A stretch of 64,000 nucleotides of DNA, taken from assembly GCF_016907955.1 (NCBI RefSeq), contig NZ_JAFBCX010000004.1, positions 434,001-498,000 of the forward strand, in the 5' to 3' direction. This stretch comes from Lentzea nigeriaca (lineage in GTDB: Bacteria > Actinomycetota > Actinomycetes > Mycobacteriales > Pseudonocardiaceae). Made by a program: the position numbers and the translations under genes. The notes beneath the pieces are model-generated. The model did not search any database and was not told the origin of the DNA. It saw nothing but the letters and a program-made list of their open reading frames with translations. This document shows, piece after piece, positions 6,886 to 15,460 of this stretch; position 1 is the first letter of the stretch, and each line of letters starts with the position of its first letter.

Positions 6886-7878
6886 GTGACCGACCACGTG
6901 CGCATCGGAGTGCTCGGCGCGGCCATGATCACGCCGCCAGCCGTCATCCGCCCTGCCCGCTCCTCGACCGTCGCCGAGGTGGTGGCGATCGCCGCTCGCT
7001 CGGCCACCCGCGCCCAGGCCTTCGCCGACAAGCACGGCATTCCGCGCGTGCACGGCTCCTACGAGGACCTGCTGGCCGACCCGTCCGTGGATGCCGTCTA
7101 CAACCCGCTGCCCAACGGCCTGCACGGCAAGTGGACGCTCGCCGCGCTGGAAGCCGGCAAGCACGTGCTGTGCGAGAAGCCGTTCACCGCCAACGCGGCC
7201 GAAGCGGCTTCCGTCGCGGCCGCCGCAAACGCTTCCGGGCTTGTGGTCATGGAGGCGTTCCACTACCGCTACCACCCGCTGGCCATCCGGGTCGACGAGA
7301 TCATGCGGTCCGGCGTGCTGGGCCCGTTGCGGCACGTCGAAGCCAGCGTGTGCTTCCCGCTGCCGGTGTTCTCCAACATCCGCTACGACTACTCGCTCGC
7401 GGGCGGCGCGATGATGGACGCGGGCTGCTACGCCGTGCACATGGCCCGGCTGCTGGGCGGCGAGGAACCCGAGGTCCGTTCCGCACGGGCGTTGCTGCGC
7501 GGCCCCTCGATCGACCGCGCGATGCGTGCCTCGTTGCGCTTTCCCTCCGGCCACACCGGTTCCGTGCACGCGTCGATGTGGTCGTCGACGGTGTTCAAGC
7601 TGTCGATGAAGGCCATCGGTGAGAACGGCACGCTGAGCGTCTTCAACCCGCTCGGGCCGCAGATGTTCCACCGGTTGTCGTTGCGGCTCAAGAACAGGAA
7701 CTCGGTCGAGACGTTCGGGCGGCGCGCCACCTACGCCTACCAGCTCGACGCGTTCACCGACGCCGTGCTGCACGGCAAGCCGTTCCCGACCACCGCGGAC
7801 GACGCGGTGAAGAACATGACCGTGATCGACTCGGTCTACCGGGCGGCCGGGCTGCCGGTACGTCAGCCGACCGCGTGA
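6886..7878 (+). CDS. Gfo/Idh/MocA-family oxidoreductase
   Basis: A 330-aa NAD(P)-dependent sugar or cyclitol dehydrogenase-like protein. The N-terminal Rossmann domain starts with RIGVLGAA and ends at the conserved EKPF (residues 97-100, catalytic Lys98). The C-terminal beta-sheet domain includes GGAMMDAGCYAVH with the expected Asp and His. Which sugar it oxidises cannot be said. The GTG start lies 7 nt after a TAGGGT -10 box at 6873-6878, so the message is probably leaderless. It stands 33 bp after the MDMPI-family gene but appears to have its own promoter. Confidence 0.92.
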   Translation: MTDHVRIGVLGAAMITPPAVIRPARSSTVAEVVAIAARSATRAQAFADKHGIPRVHGSYEDLLADPSVDAVYNPLPNGLHGKWTLAALEAGKHVLCEKPFTANAAEAASVAAAANASGLVVMEAFHYRYHPLAIRVDEIMRSGVLGPLRHVEASVCFPLPVFSNIRYDYSLAGGAMMDAGCYAVHMARLLGGEEPEVRSARALLRGPSIDRAMRASLRFPSGHTGSVHASMWSSTVFKLSMKAIGENGTLSVFNPLGPQMFHRLSLRLKNRNSVETFGRRATYAYQLDAFTDAVLHGKPFPTTADDAVKNMTVIDSVYRAAGLPVRQPTA

Positions 7879-7940
7879 CCCACGTCACCCAACCTCTCGT
7901 CCCCTTCGCCGTGTCCTGAGGGTGGACAGAAGGGGGAGGG

Positions 7941-8420
7941 TTGGCTGACAACGAGTACACCGAGTACGTCACGGCGGCGCTGCCCTGGTTGCGGCGCACC
8001 GCCTACCTGCTCTGCGGCGACGTGCACGGCGCCGACGACGTGGTGCAGGTCGCGATCACGCGGCTGTACACGAACTGGCGCAAGGCCAGGGCCGCCGACA
8101 ACCTCGACGCCTACGTGCGGGCGATCCTGGTCCGCGCGTTCCTCAACGAACGCAGGCGGCCGTGGAGCCGGGTGCGCCTCTTCGACCGGGTCGACGACCT
8201 GCACACCGTGGCGAACCCGGACTTCGAGACCCGCGAGGAGGTCCGGGTCGCGCTGATGCGCCTGACGCCGGGGCAGCGCGCGGTGCTCGTCCTGCGCTTC
8301 CTGTCCGACCTGCCCGTGGCCGAGGTCGCGCGTGCTCTGCGGTGCTCGGAAGGCACGGTGAAGAGCCAGACCTCCGCCGGACTCACGGCCCTGCGCGCAC
8401 AGTTGGGAGTGACCCAGTGA
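7941..8420 (+). CDS. ECF sigma factor (SigE family)
   Basis: A 159-aa RNA polymerase sigma factor. Region 2 (residues 8-75, with ADDVVQVAITRLYTNW) and region 4 (104-155, LRFLSDLPVAEVARALRCSE and a TVKSQTSAGL recognition helix) are present; no extra domain. The start is TTG 7941 behind a strong AGGGGGAGGG. Its stop overlaps the start of the next gene (TGATG), which encodes a membrane protein that may act as its anti-sigma partner. The target promoters are unknown. Confidence 0.92.
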   Translation: MADNEYTEYVTAALPWLRRTAYLLCGDVHGADDVVQVAITRLYTNWRKARAADNLDAYVRAILVRAFLNERRRPWSRVRLFDRVDDLHTVANPDFETREEVRVALMRLTPGQRAVLVLRFLSDLPVAEVARALRCSEGTVKSQTSAGLTALRAQLGVTQ

Positions 8421-9181
8421 TGTCCGAAGAGGACGGTGCACGGCTGTTGGGGCCGTTGCGGGACACGGACGTTCCCGCTTCCGACGGTGTCAGCGTGGCG
8501 CGGGCGATTCGTTCCGGCAAGCGCACCAAGGCGTTGCGGGTGATGGCGGCCGGAGCGTTCGTGCTGATCATCGCCGGTGTGCTGCCGCTAGTGGTGCGGC
8601 ACGCTCCCGATCCGGTGGCCGCCAGGACGTTCGACCCGCTGGTGCGCACCGTCAGCGTTGGTTCGGTGGCGGGGTTCCGGCCGCTGACCTACGTCACCGG
8701 GCGCGAACGCCAGCTGGTGCTGCTGACACCGGACAGCAAGAGCTACGAGTCCGCGCACGTCATGGTCAACGCACCGGGCGCGCAAGGTGCACCGTCGGGC
8801 GAACCGATGCCGGACATCAACGGCAGGCGTGCGTTGTGGACGGGCACGAACGTCGCGGTCGAGTGGCAGCACGACGCGTGGGCCTTCGTTGAGGTGCAGG
8901 GATTTCCCGACGACCGGGACCGGGCGCGGCTGTTGGCGGAGAGCCTCAGGTTCGACGAGCACGTGCAGATCAAGGTCCCGTTCACCGTTGAGACCTCGTG
9001 GCAGCTCGACGGCGTTCGCGACACCGACGGCATCATCGAGCTGGTGTTCGCCAACGACGTTCGCGTCGGGAGGAGCGGCGTCAGCGGGCCCGGACTGGGC
9101 CGGGTGCCCCGCACGGAGCTGGACGCGTTGGAGAAGTCGGTACGACCGGCCGATCCCCCGGTGACGGACCCGTTGCGCTGA
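8420..9181 (+). CDS. Membrane protein, putative anti-sigma partner
   Basis: A 253-aa protein with a 38-residue cytoplasmic N-terminus, one transmembrane helix (about 40-60, VMAAGAFVLIIAGVLPLVV) and an extracytoplasmic domain. No zinc-binding anti-sigma motif is visible, so the anti-sigma role rests on position only: it is translationally coupled (TGATG) to the ECF sigma gene. No family recognised beyond that genomic association. ATG 8420 was chosen for the overlap; GTG 8417 is one codon earlier. Confidence 0.72.
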   Translation: MSEEDGARLLGPLRDTDVPASDGVSVARAIRSGKRTKALRVMAAGAFVLIIAGVLPLVVRHAPDPVAARTFDPLVRTVSVGSVAGFRPLTYVTGRERQLVLLTPDSKSYESAHVMVNAPGAQGAPSGEPMPDINGRRALWTGTNVAVEWQHDAWAFVEVQGFPDDRDRARLLAESLRFDEHVQIKVPFTVETSWQLDGVRDTDGIIELVFANDVRVGRSGVSGPGLGRVPRTELDALEKSVRPADPPVTDPLR

Positions 9182-9246
9182 CGCCACCCGATTCGGTGGC
9201 CGTTCGACCCGATCCGGGAGTAAAGAATCGACAAAGCGACTCCGAA

Positions 9247-9270
9247 GTGTCTCGTAACCAGTTGAGACAC
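9247..9270. promoter_or_regulatory. 7-bp inverted repeat GTGTCTC/GAGACAC
   Basis: GTGTCTC (9247-9253) and GAGACAC (9264-9270) are perfect mirror arms with a 10-nt gap, directly in front of the GGAGG of the next small gene. This could be an operator or a 5'-UTR hairpin. Confidence 0.35.
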
Positions 9271-9283
9271 GGAGGTGCGCACG

Positions 9284-9481
9284 GTGACCATCGAGCGGAA
9301 GCCCGTCCAGCAGTTGTGTGAATCCCCGCTGCTCATCATGGCTGTGTCGGCGTTACTCGCAGTGCTGATCGGCGTGCTGCCGATGCTGTGGGGCCACAGC
9401 CCGGCGCTCGCGGCGGGGCTCGCCGGTCTGCTCGTTCTGGCTTTCGCGATCACCATCAAGTACGCACCGAATCGGAAGTGA
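9284..9481 (+). CDS. Small two-helix membrane protein
   Basis: A 65-aa protein with a 15-residue basic N-terminus and two hydrophobic helices (about 17-35 and 42-60), ending KYAPNRK. I do not recognise the family. GTG 9284 is preferred over GTG 9275 because the GGAGG at 9271-9275 is then 8 nt upstream; from 9275 the same sequence would overlap the start. It lies between the ECF operon and the DUF1707 gene. Confidence 0.62.
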   Translation: MTIERKPVQQLCESPLLIMAVSALLAVLIGVLPMLWGHSPALAAGLAGLLVLAFAITIKYAPNRK

Positions 9482-9500
9482 CAGCCCTAGACTCGATCGG

Positions 9501-10145
9501 GTGAGCGACGAGCTGGTACCAGCTGACCAGAGTCACATGCGCGCGTCGGACGCGGACCGGGAACGGATCGCGCAGGTGCTGCACAGGGCGACCGCCGAAG
9601 GCCGCCTCGACATCCACGAGCTGGACGAGCGACTCGCGGCCGTCTACGCCGCGAAGACCTACGGCGAACTCGCTCCCATCACCGCCGACCTGGTGCTGAG
9701 CGGCCTGCCCCAGCCCCCTGCCGTGCCGCAGTACCAACCGGTCGTGAGCGACCGCATCGGCGGCCAGCCGGGCAGCGCGGTGTCGATCGCTTTCTGGTCC
9801 GGCGTCAACCGCAAGGGCCAGTGGGTCGTCCCGCGCATGCACAACGCCGTCGCGATCATGGGCGGCATCGAGCTCGACCTGACGCACGCGAGCTTCGCCG
9901 AGGCCGAGGTGACCATCAGCGTGTTCGCGTTCTGGGGCGGGGTCGAGATCCGCGTGCCGGACGACATCAACGTCAAGGTCGACGGGTTCGGGTTCATGGG
10001 CGCGTTCGAGGACAGGGCACCGGGGCGGCGGCACATCCCCGGTGCGCCGACCGTGCGGATCACCGGACTCGCGATCATGGGTGGCGTGGAGGTCAAGGGG
10101 CCGAAGCGCAAGAAGTCCAGCGTCCTGCGCGAACTCCTCGACTGA
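9501..10145 (+). CDS. DUF1707/DUF2154-domain protein
   Basis: A 214-aa cytoplasmic or membrane-associated protein. Residues 10-65 form the DUF1707 (SHOCT-like) domain (MRASDADRERIAQVLHRATA). Residues 110-205 form a LiaF-like C-terminal beta domain with repeats of AIMGGIELDL, FAFWGGVEIR and AIMGGVEVKG. LiaF-type domains are linked to cell-envelope stress responses; the exact job in actinomycetes is not settled. The GTG start is 7 nt after a TAGACT box (9488-9493), which suggests a leaderless transcript. It overlaps the next small gene by TGATG. Confidence 0.88.
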   Translation: MSDELVPADQSHMRASDADRERIAQVLHRATAEGRLDIHELDERLAAVYAAKTYGELAPITADLVLSGLPQPPAVPQYQPVVSDRIGGQPGSAVSIAFWSGVNRKGQWVVPRMHNAVAIMGGIELDLTHASFAEAEVTISVFAFWGGVEIRVPDDINVKVDGFGFMGAFEDRAPGRRHIPGAPTVRITGLAIMGGVEVKGPKRKKSSVLRELLD

Positions 10146-10306
10146 TGCTGCCGGTCGACCTGCTCGAGCCGGACACGACCACTCACCGGGGCGATTTCGA
10201 GCGCCTCGACCAGGTTGTGGACCACCTGCGGAAGTGGCTGGGGCAACTGCCGGGCGACTGGTCGTGGCTGGGCGAGCCCGTCGAGGATCTCGACCTGCTC
10301 GGCTGA
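10145..10306 (+). CDS. Small hypothetical protein coupled to the DUF1707 gene
   Basis: A 53-aa acidic protein (begins MLPVDLLEPDTTTHRGDFER, ends EDLDLLG). Its ATG overlaps the stop of the DUF1707 gene as TGATG, and third codon positions are strongly GC-rich as in neighbouring genes. Both support a real gene. It is predicted to be a soluble helical peptide rich in Trp (KWLGQLPGDWSWLG). No family recognised; it might be a partner of the DUF1707 protein. Confidence 0.55.
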   Translation: MLPVDLLEPDTTTHRGDFERLDQVVDHLRKWLGQLPGDWSWLGEPVEDLDLLG

Positions 10307-10373
10307 GCGTCTTCCGCTGAACGCGGCGGCCGGTTACCCTCCTGCGACCGCATGCCGTCCCCCCGCGAAGGTC

Positions 10374-10778
10374 ATGACGACTCCCTCCGACAGACCCGTT
10401 TTCGTTGATCCGAGCGGCCGCCGCCGCAAGGTGATGCGCATCGCCATCGGCACTGTTGCCGCTGGTGTGGTGGCATATCTGGTGTTGCTCGTGGTCGCGC
10501 TCGCCGGTGGTCCGGTGAAGCCGGCAACGCTGTTGCCGATCCCGCACGCCGATGTGCCCACCCTCGTCAGCACGACGGCGGACACCCCGCGTCCGTCACC
10601 CGAAGCAACATCATCGCCACGCAACGAAACCACGACCACACCGCCGGCCACCAAGACCGCGGCCCCCGTGACGGACGCCACCACCACGACCACGACGACC
10701 GAGCCCGGCAACAAGCGGACCGATCCGCCCGGCTCGTCGAACCGGCCGAGCAATCCCGGGCAGGGCGGCAAGCCGTGA
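10374..10778 (+). CDS. Membrane-anchored Thr/Pro-rich protein
   Basis: A 134-aa protein with a basic cytoplasmic N-terminus, one membrane helix (about 22-45) and an extracellular tail dominated by Thr, Pro and Ser, including a run of seven Thr. The tail looks like a wall-spanning linker or glycosylation region. No catalytic domain. Its stop overlaps the next gene's GTG (GTGA), so it is probably made together with the deacetylase/glycosyltransferase and may serve the same polysaccharide pathway. ATG 10374 is the first start after the previous gene. Confidence 0.7.
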   Translation: MTTPSDRPVFVDPSGRRRKVMRIAIGTVAAGVVAYLVLLVVALAGGPVKPATLLPIPHADVPTLVSTTADTPRPSPEATSSPRNETTTTPPATKTAAPVTDATTTTTTTEPGNKRTDPPGSSNRPSNPGQGGKP

Positions 10779-13015
10779 GGCCTCAGCCGCGGGCGCACTG
10801 GGCGCTGCTGGCGCTGGGCATGGTGGTGCTGCTCGGCGCGCTGTTGCTGGACACCTTCGTCGTCGGGCACGTCGGCCAGGGCGCGCAACCGACGGCGGGG
10901 CCCGCCAACACCGTGCCGGAGAGCGTGCACCAGGGCGGGCCGCTGATCGGCGACACCGGCACCGGACTGAGTTCCCGCACCACGCCGGACCGCACCGTGG
11001 TGCTGACGTTCGACGACGGGCCGGATCCCGAGTGGACGCCGAGGATCCTCGACGTGTTGCGGCGCAACGGTGTCAAGGCGACGTTCTTCGTCACCGGAGC
11101 GGCCGCCGCGCAGCACCAGGACGTGCTGGGGCAGATCGAGGCCGAGGGTCACGAGGTCGGGCTGCACACGTTCACGCACGTCGACCTCGGCAAGGTCGGT
11201 GAGACGCGCGCCCGGCTCGAGATCGGGCAGACCGGGCTCGTCGTCGCGAGCGGCACCGGGAAGTCGAGCCGGCTCGTGCGGCCGCCGTACTCGAACCGGC
11301 CGGACGCCGTCGACGACGAGGACCTGGTCGGCATCGAACGGATCACGACTGCCGGAAACCTCGCGGTGCTCTCCGACCTCGACAGCGAGGACTGGCGCAG
11401 GCCGGGTGCGGACGCCGTGCTCGCGAACGCCACGCCGAAGGACGACAAGGGCGCCGTGGTGCTGATGCACGACGGCGGTGGTGACCGGTCCCAAACCGTT
11501 GCGGCGCTGGAGAAGCTGATCCCGGCGCTGAAGCAGCGCGGGTTCGCGTTCCAGACCACCAGCGCGGCGTTCGGGATCGCGCAGGCCACCGAACCGGCGA
11601 CGGCGACGGAACGCGCCCAGGGCACGGCCGTGTCGCTCGCGGTGCGGTTCTCCCGGTTCGTCACCGAGATGCTGACCTGGCTCGTCATGATCTCGAGCGG
11701 GCTGGCGCTGGCCCGCGCGGCCGTTCTGCTGGTGACGACCGCGATCCACGCGCGCCGCAAGCCCGGCAAGCACGCACCGCGGCTGAACCCGCAGATGGTG
11801 ACCGTGCTGGTGCCCGCCTACAACGAGGAAGCGGGCATCGAGGCCACCGTCCGCACGATCCTCGCCAGCACCACGCCGGTCCACGTGATCGTGATCGACG
11901 ACGGGTCCACCGACCGCACGTCGGAGGTGGTGAAGAGCCTTCACCTGCCCAATGTTTCGCTGGTGCGCCAGAAGAACGCGGGCAAGGCTGCGGCGCTGAA
12001 CACCGGGCTGCGGCACACCCGCACCGAGCTCGTCGTCATGGTCGACGGCGACACGGTTCTGGAACCGGAGACCGTCGGCAACCTCGTGCAGCCGTTCGCC
12101 GACCACGCCGTCGGAGCGGTGTCGGGCAACGCCAAGGTGGGCAACAGGTCCGGGATTCTCGGGCGCTGGCAGCACATCGAGTACGTGATCGGCTTCAACC
12201 TCGACCGCCGCATGTACGACGTCATGCAGTGCATGCCGACGGTTCCCGGCGCGGTCGGCGGTTTCCGCGTCAGCGCGTTGCGTGAGGTCGGTGGCGTGCC
12301 GGAAGACACGCTCGCCGAGGACACCGACCTGACGATGGCGCTGGAACGCGCCGGGTGGTCGGTCGTCTACACCGAGTCGGCGCGGGCGTGGACCGAGGCG
12401 CCGGCGAGCCTCGGCCAGCTGTGGCGGCAGCGCTACCGCTGGTGCTACGGCACGTTGCAGGCGATGTGGAAGCACCGCGGCGCCGTCTTCGAGCGCGGCA
12501 TGGGCGGCAAGCTCGGCCGCCGCGCGCTGCCGTATCTGTTCCTCTACCAGGTCGCGCTGCCCGTGCTGGCGCCGGCAATCGACGTGTTCGCGCTGCTGAG
12601 CCTGTGGACGAATCCCGCCCGCGGCGCGCTGGCCTGGCTCGGCTTCCTCGCGCTGCAGCTGGTTCCCGCGGTGATCGCGTTCCGGCTCGACGGCGAACGA
12701 CTGCGGCCGCTGTGGGCCGTCGCGTTGCAGCCGATCGTCTACCGGCAGCTCATGTACCTCGTCGTGATCCAGTCCGTGATCACGGCGATGGCCGGTGCGG
12801 TGCTGCCGTGGCAGAAGCTCAAGCGCACGGGCAGCGCCGCCCAGAACGCGCCGGAGATCGACGAGACCACGGTGCCGCTGTACCGCGCGAACCTGCGTCC
12901 GCACGGCCCAGTCCGTCCGCCCGGAACCGGTGGTCCCGCAGGACGCGGGCAGGGCCGCCCTGGCCGCGCACCCGGCAGAACCGGCACTCGATCAGCTCCC
13001 CGCGACAGGGCCTGA
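10775..13015 (+). CDS. Fused polysaccharide deacetylase / family-2 glycosyltransferase
   Basis: A 746-aa membrane enzyme combining two activities of exopolysaccharide synthesis. An N-terminal helix (10-30) is followed by a NodB deacetylase domain (75-265), with TFDDGPDP (Asp80, Asp81), metal-ligand histidines in HTFTH (131 and 135) and RPPYSNR (169-175). A second helix (about 300-322) leads to a processive GT2 domain (342-560), with VIDDGSTD, DGD (424-426), EDTD (515-518) and QRYRW (552-556), as in hyaluronan and PgaC-type synthases. Several helices then form the translocation channel. The sequence is consistent with making and de-N-acetylating a beta-linked GlcNAc polymer. The C-terminal tail is Pro/Arg/Gly-rich. 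Confidence 0.93.
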   Translation: MRPQPRAHWALLALGMVVLLGALLLDTFVVGHVGQGAQPTAGPANTVPESVHQGGPLIGDTGTGLSSRTTPDRTVVLTFDDGPDPEWTPRILDVLRRNGVKATFFVTGAAAAQHQDVLGQIEAEGHEVGLHTFTHVDLGKVGETRARLEIGQTGLVVASGTGKSSRLVRPPYSNRPDAVDDEDLVGIERITTAGNLAVLSDLDSEDWRRPGADAVLANATPKDDKGAVVLMHDGGGDRSQTVAALEKLIPALKQRGFAFQTTSAAFGIAQATEPATATERAQGTAVSLAVRFSRFVTEMLTWLVMISSGLALARAAVLLVTTAIHARRKPGKHAPRLNPQMVTVLVPAYNEEAGIEATVRTILASTTPVHVIVIDDGSTDRTSEVVKSLHLPNVSLVRQKNAGKAAALNTGLRHTRTELVVMVDGDTVLEPETVGNLVQPFADHAVGAVSGNAKVGNRSGILGRWQHIEYVIGFNLDRRMYDVMQCMPTVPGAVGGFRVSALREVGGVPEDTLAEDTDLTMALERAGWSVVYTESARAWTEAPASLGQLWRQRYRWCYGTLQAMWKHRGAVFERGMGGKLGRRALPYLFLYQVALPVLAPAIDVFALLSLWTNPARGALAWLGFLALQLVPAVIAFRLDGERLRPLWAVALQPIVYRQLMYLVVIQSVITAMAGAVLPWQKLKRTGSAAQNAPEIDETTVPLYRANLRPHGPVRPPGTGGPAGRGQGRPGRAPGRTGTRSAPRDRA

Positions 13016-13058
13016 GCAGCGCAAACGGCTTCACTTAGGACGGGCGTCCCATTCCGCC

Positions 13059-13064
13059 TAGACT
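13059..13064 (+). promoter_or_regulatory. -10 box of deoC
   Basis: TAGACT lies 7 nt before the ATG at 13072, and a TTAGGA -35-like word lies 18 bp further upstream (13035-13040). The deoC operon is therefore probably transcribed as a leaderless message. Confidence 0.5.
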
Positions 13065-13071
13065 CCGGGTC

Positions 13072-14028
13072 ATGGCTGCTCCAACGACACTGCCGTCGGC
13101 CCTGGCTGACGCCGTGCGCGACGAATCGTCGCTGCGGCGTTTCCTCCACGGGCTCCCCGGCGTCGACCAGGTCGGCGTCGAGCAACGAGCCGCGGGCCTC
13201 GGCACGCGGAGCATCAAGAAGGCCGCCAAGCTGCACGCCATCGACCTGGCGATCAGCATGGTCGACCTGACCACGCTGGAAGGCGCGGACACCCCCGGCA
13301 AGGTGCGCAGCCTCGCCGCCAAGGCGAAGCGTCCCGACCCGGAGCGGCCGGACGTGCCTCAGGTCGCGGCGGTGTGCGTCTACCCGGACATGGTGAAGAC
13401 GGCGGCCGACGAGCTCAAGGGCACCGGGATCAACGTCGCCAGTGTCGCGACGGCGTTCCCGAGCGGGCGCAGCACGATGGACATCAAGCTGGCCGACACC
13501 CGGTTCGCCGTCGAGCAGGGCGCGAGCGAGGTCGACATGGTGATCGACCGCGGCGCGTTCCTCTCCGGCCGGTACGGCCAGGTGTTCGAGGAGATCGTGA
13601 AGGTCAAGGAGGCCTGCGGGGACGCGCACCTCAAGGTCATCCTGGAGACCGGCGAGCTCGTGACGTACGACAACGTCCGCCGCGCGTCCTGGCTCGCGCT
13701 GCTCGCCGGTGGCGACTTCATCAAGACGTCGACCGGCAAGGTGCAGCCGGCCGCGACGTTGCCGGTCACGCACGTGATGCTGCAGGCCGTGCGGGACTGG
13801 AAGACCCAGACCGGTGAGCTGCGCGGGGTGAAGCCCGCCGGCGGCATCCGCAGCACCAAGGACGCGATCAAGTACCTGGTGGCCGTGCACGAGGTGGCCG
13901 GACCGGAGTGGCTCGACCCGCACCTCTTCCGGTTCGGCGCGTCGACGTTGCTGAACGACCTGCTCATGCAGCGGCGGACCCAGTTGGACGGCCACTACAG
14001 CGGCCCGGACTACGTGACGGTGGACTGA
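13072..14028 (+). CDS. deoC: Deoxyribose-phosphate aldolase
   Basis: A 318-aa class I aldolase splitting 2-deoxyribose-5-phosphate into glyceraldehyde-3-phosphate and acetaldehyde. The Schiff-base lysine is Lys218 in DFIKTSTGK and the proton-relay lysine is Lys254 in GVKPAGGIR; Asp155 in EVDMVID completes the site. It is longer than E. coli DeoC because of an N-terminal extension of about 45 residues, as in the DeoC group related to the eukaryotic enzyme. It heads an operon with two aldehyde dehydrogenase genes, which could remove the acetaldehyde. Confidence 0.96.
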   Translation: MAAPTTLPSALADAVRDESSLRRFLHGLPGVDQVGVEQRAAGLGTRSIKKAAKLHAIDLAISMVDLTTLEGADTPGKVRSLAAKAKRPDPERPDVPQVAAVCVYPDMVKTAADELKGTGINVASVATAFPSGRSTMDIKLADTRFAVEQGASEVDMVIDRGAFLSGRYGQVFEEIVKVKEACGDAHLKVILETGELVTYDNVRRASWLALLAGGDFIKTSTGKVQPAATLPVTHVMLQAVRDWKTQTGELRGVKPAGGIRSTKDAIKYLVAVHEVAGPEWLDPHLFRFGASTLLNDLLMQRRTQLDGHYSGPDYVTVD

Positions 14029-14032
14029 AGAC

Positions 14033-15460
14033 ATGTGGGAATACGCCCCCGCGCCCGAGTCGCGGGACATCGCGAACCTCAAGCCGAACTACCGGATGTT
14101 CGTCGACGGCAAGTTCGTCGAGGGCACCGGCGAACCGCTCAAGACCATCAACCCGGCCACCGAAGAGGTGCTCGCCGAGGTCTCCACGGCATCAGCGTCC
14201 GATGTGGACAATGCCGTCAAGGCGGCCCGGCGCGCGTACGACCGCGTGTGGTCGAAGATGCCGGGAAGTGAGCGGGCCAAGTACATCTACCGGATCGCGC
14301 GGCAGATCCAGGAACGCGCGCGTGAGCTCGCGGTGCTGGAGTCGCTCGACAACGGCAAGCCGATCAAGGAGTCGCGCGACGTCGACGTGCCGACCGCCGC
14401 GGCGCACTTCTTCTACCACGCGGGCTGGGCGGACAAGCTCTCCTACGCGGGCTACGGGCCGGACCCGAAGCCGCTGGGCGTCGCGGGACAGGTGATCCCG
14501 TGGAACTTCCCGCTGCTGATGGCCGCGTGGAAGATCGCGCCGGCGCTGGCGTGCGGCAACACCGTCGTGCTGAAGCCGGCCGAGACCACGCCGCTGACCG
14601 CGCTGGTGCTGGCCGACATCATCCAGCAGTGCGACCTGCCGCCGGGCGTCGTCAACATCATCCCCGGCGCCGGTGACGTCGGTGCGGCGCTCGTCGAGCA
14701 CGGCGACGTCAACAAGGTGGCGTTCACCGGGTCGACCGAGGTCGGCAAGATCATTCAGCGCCAGCTGGCCGGCTCTTCGAAGAAGCTGACGCTGGAACTG
14801 GGCGGCAAGGCCGCGAACATCGTGTTCGACGACGCGCCGCTCGACCAGGCCGTCGAGGGCATCGTCAACGGCATCTTCTTCAACCAGGGCCACGTCTGCT
14901 GCGCCGGATCCCGCCTGCTGGTGCAGGAGTCCGTCGCGGACGAGCTGCTGGAGAAGCTGCACGTGCGAGTCTCGACGCTGCGCGTCGGCGACCCGCTGGA
15001 CAAGAACACCGACGTCGGCGCGATCAACTCGCGCGAGCAGCTCACCAAGATCAAGGAGCTCACCGAGTCGGGCGAGGCGGAGGGCGCGCAGCGGTGGACG
15101 TCGTCGTGCCCGTTGCCGGACAAGGGTTTCTTCTTCGCCCCGACGGTGTTCTCCAACGTGTCGCAGGCGATGCGGATCGCCCGCGAGGAGATCTTCGGCC
15201 CGGTGCTGTCGGTGCTGACGTTCCGCACGCCCGACGAGGCCGTGGCCAAGGCGAACAACACGCCGTACGGCCTGTCCGCCGGCGTCTGGACGGAGAAGGG
15301 CTCGCGGATTCTCTGGATGGCGCAACGGATGCGCGCCGGCGTGGTGTGGTCCAACACGTTCAACCGCTTCGACCCGGCCGCGCCGTTCGGCGGGTACCAG
15401 GAGTCGGGCTTCGGCCGTGAGGGCGGCCGCACCGGTCTGGAGGCCTACCTCGATGTCTGA
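14033..15460 (+). CDS. Aldehyde dehydrogenase, full length
   Basis: A 475-aa NAD(P)-dependent aldehyde dehydrogenase. Key residues are present: the PWNFP cofactor motif (156-160), Lys181 in LKPAETTPL, FTGSTEVG (231-238), the general base Glu255 in LELGGKA and the catalytic Cys289 in NQGHVCCAG. It starts 4 nt after the deoC stop and overlaps the next gene by 8 nt. The natural substrate in this setting is probably acetaldehyde from deoxyribose-phosphate cleavage, oxidised to acetate; this is inferred from the operon. Confidence 0.93.
   Translation: MWEYAPAPESRDIANLKPNYRMFVDGKFVEGTGEPLKTINPATEEVLAEVSTASASDVDNAVKAARRAYDRVWSKMPGSERAKYIYRIARQIQERARELAVLESLDNGKPIKESRDVDVPTAAAHFFYHAGWADKLSYAGYGPDPKPLGVAGQVIPWNFPLLMAAWKIAPALACGNTVVLKPAETTPLTALVLADIIQQCDLPPGVVNIIPGAGDVGAALVEHGDVNKVAFTGSTEVGKIIQRQLAGSSKKLTLELGGKAANIVFDDAPLDQAVEGIVNGIFFNQGHVCCAGSRLLVQESVADELLEKLHVRVSTLRVGDPLDKNTDVGAINSREQLTKIKELTESGEAEGAQRWTSSCPLPDKGFFFAPTVFSNVSQAMRIAREEIFGPVLSVLTFRTPDEAVAKANNTPYGLSAGVWTEKGSRILWMAQRMRAGVVWSNTFNRFDPAAPFGGYQESGFGREGGRTGLEAYLDV

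Noticed and set aside
9241-9270. SigR-type promoter before the small membrane gene
   Set aside because: GTAACC resembles part of an ECF -35, but no matching -10 is found at proper spacing.
10334-12904. 856-codon open frame on the minus strand
   Set aside because: It is the antisense of the deacetylase/glycosyltransferase gene; composition is Arg/His/Gln-rich with no domain, as expected from GC-skewed codons.
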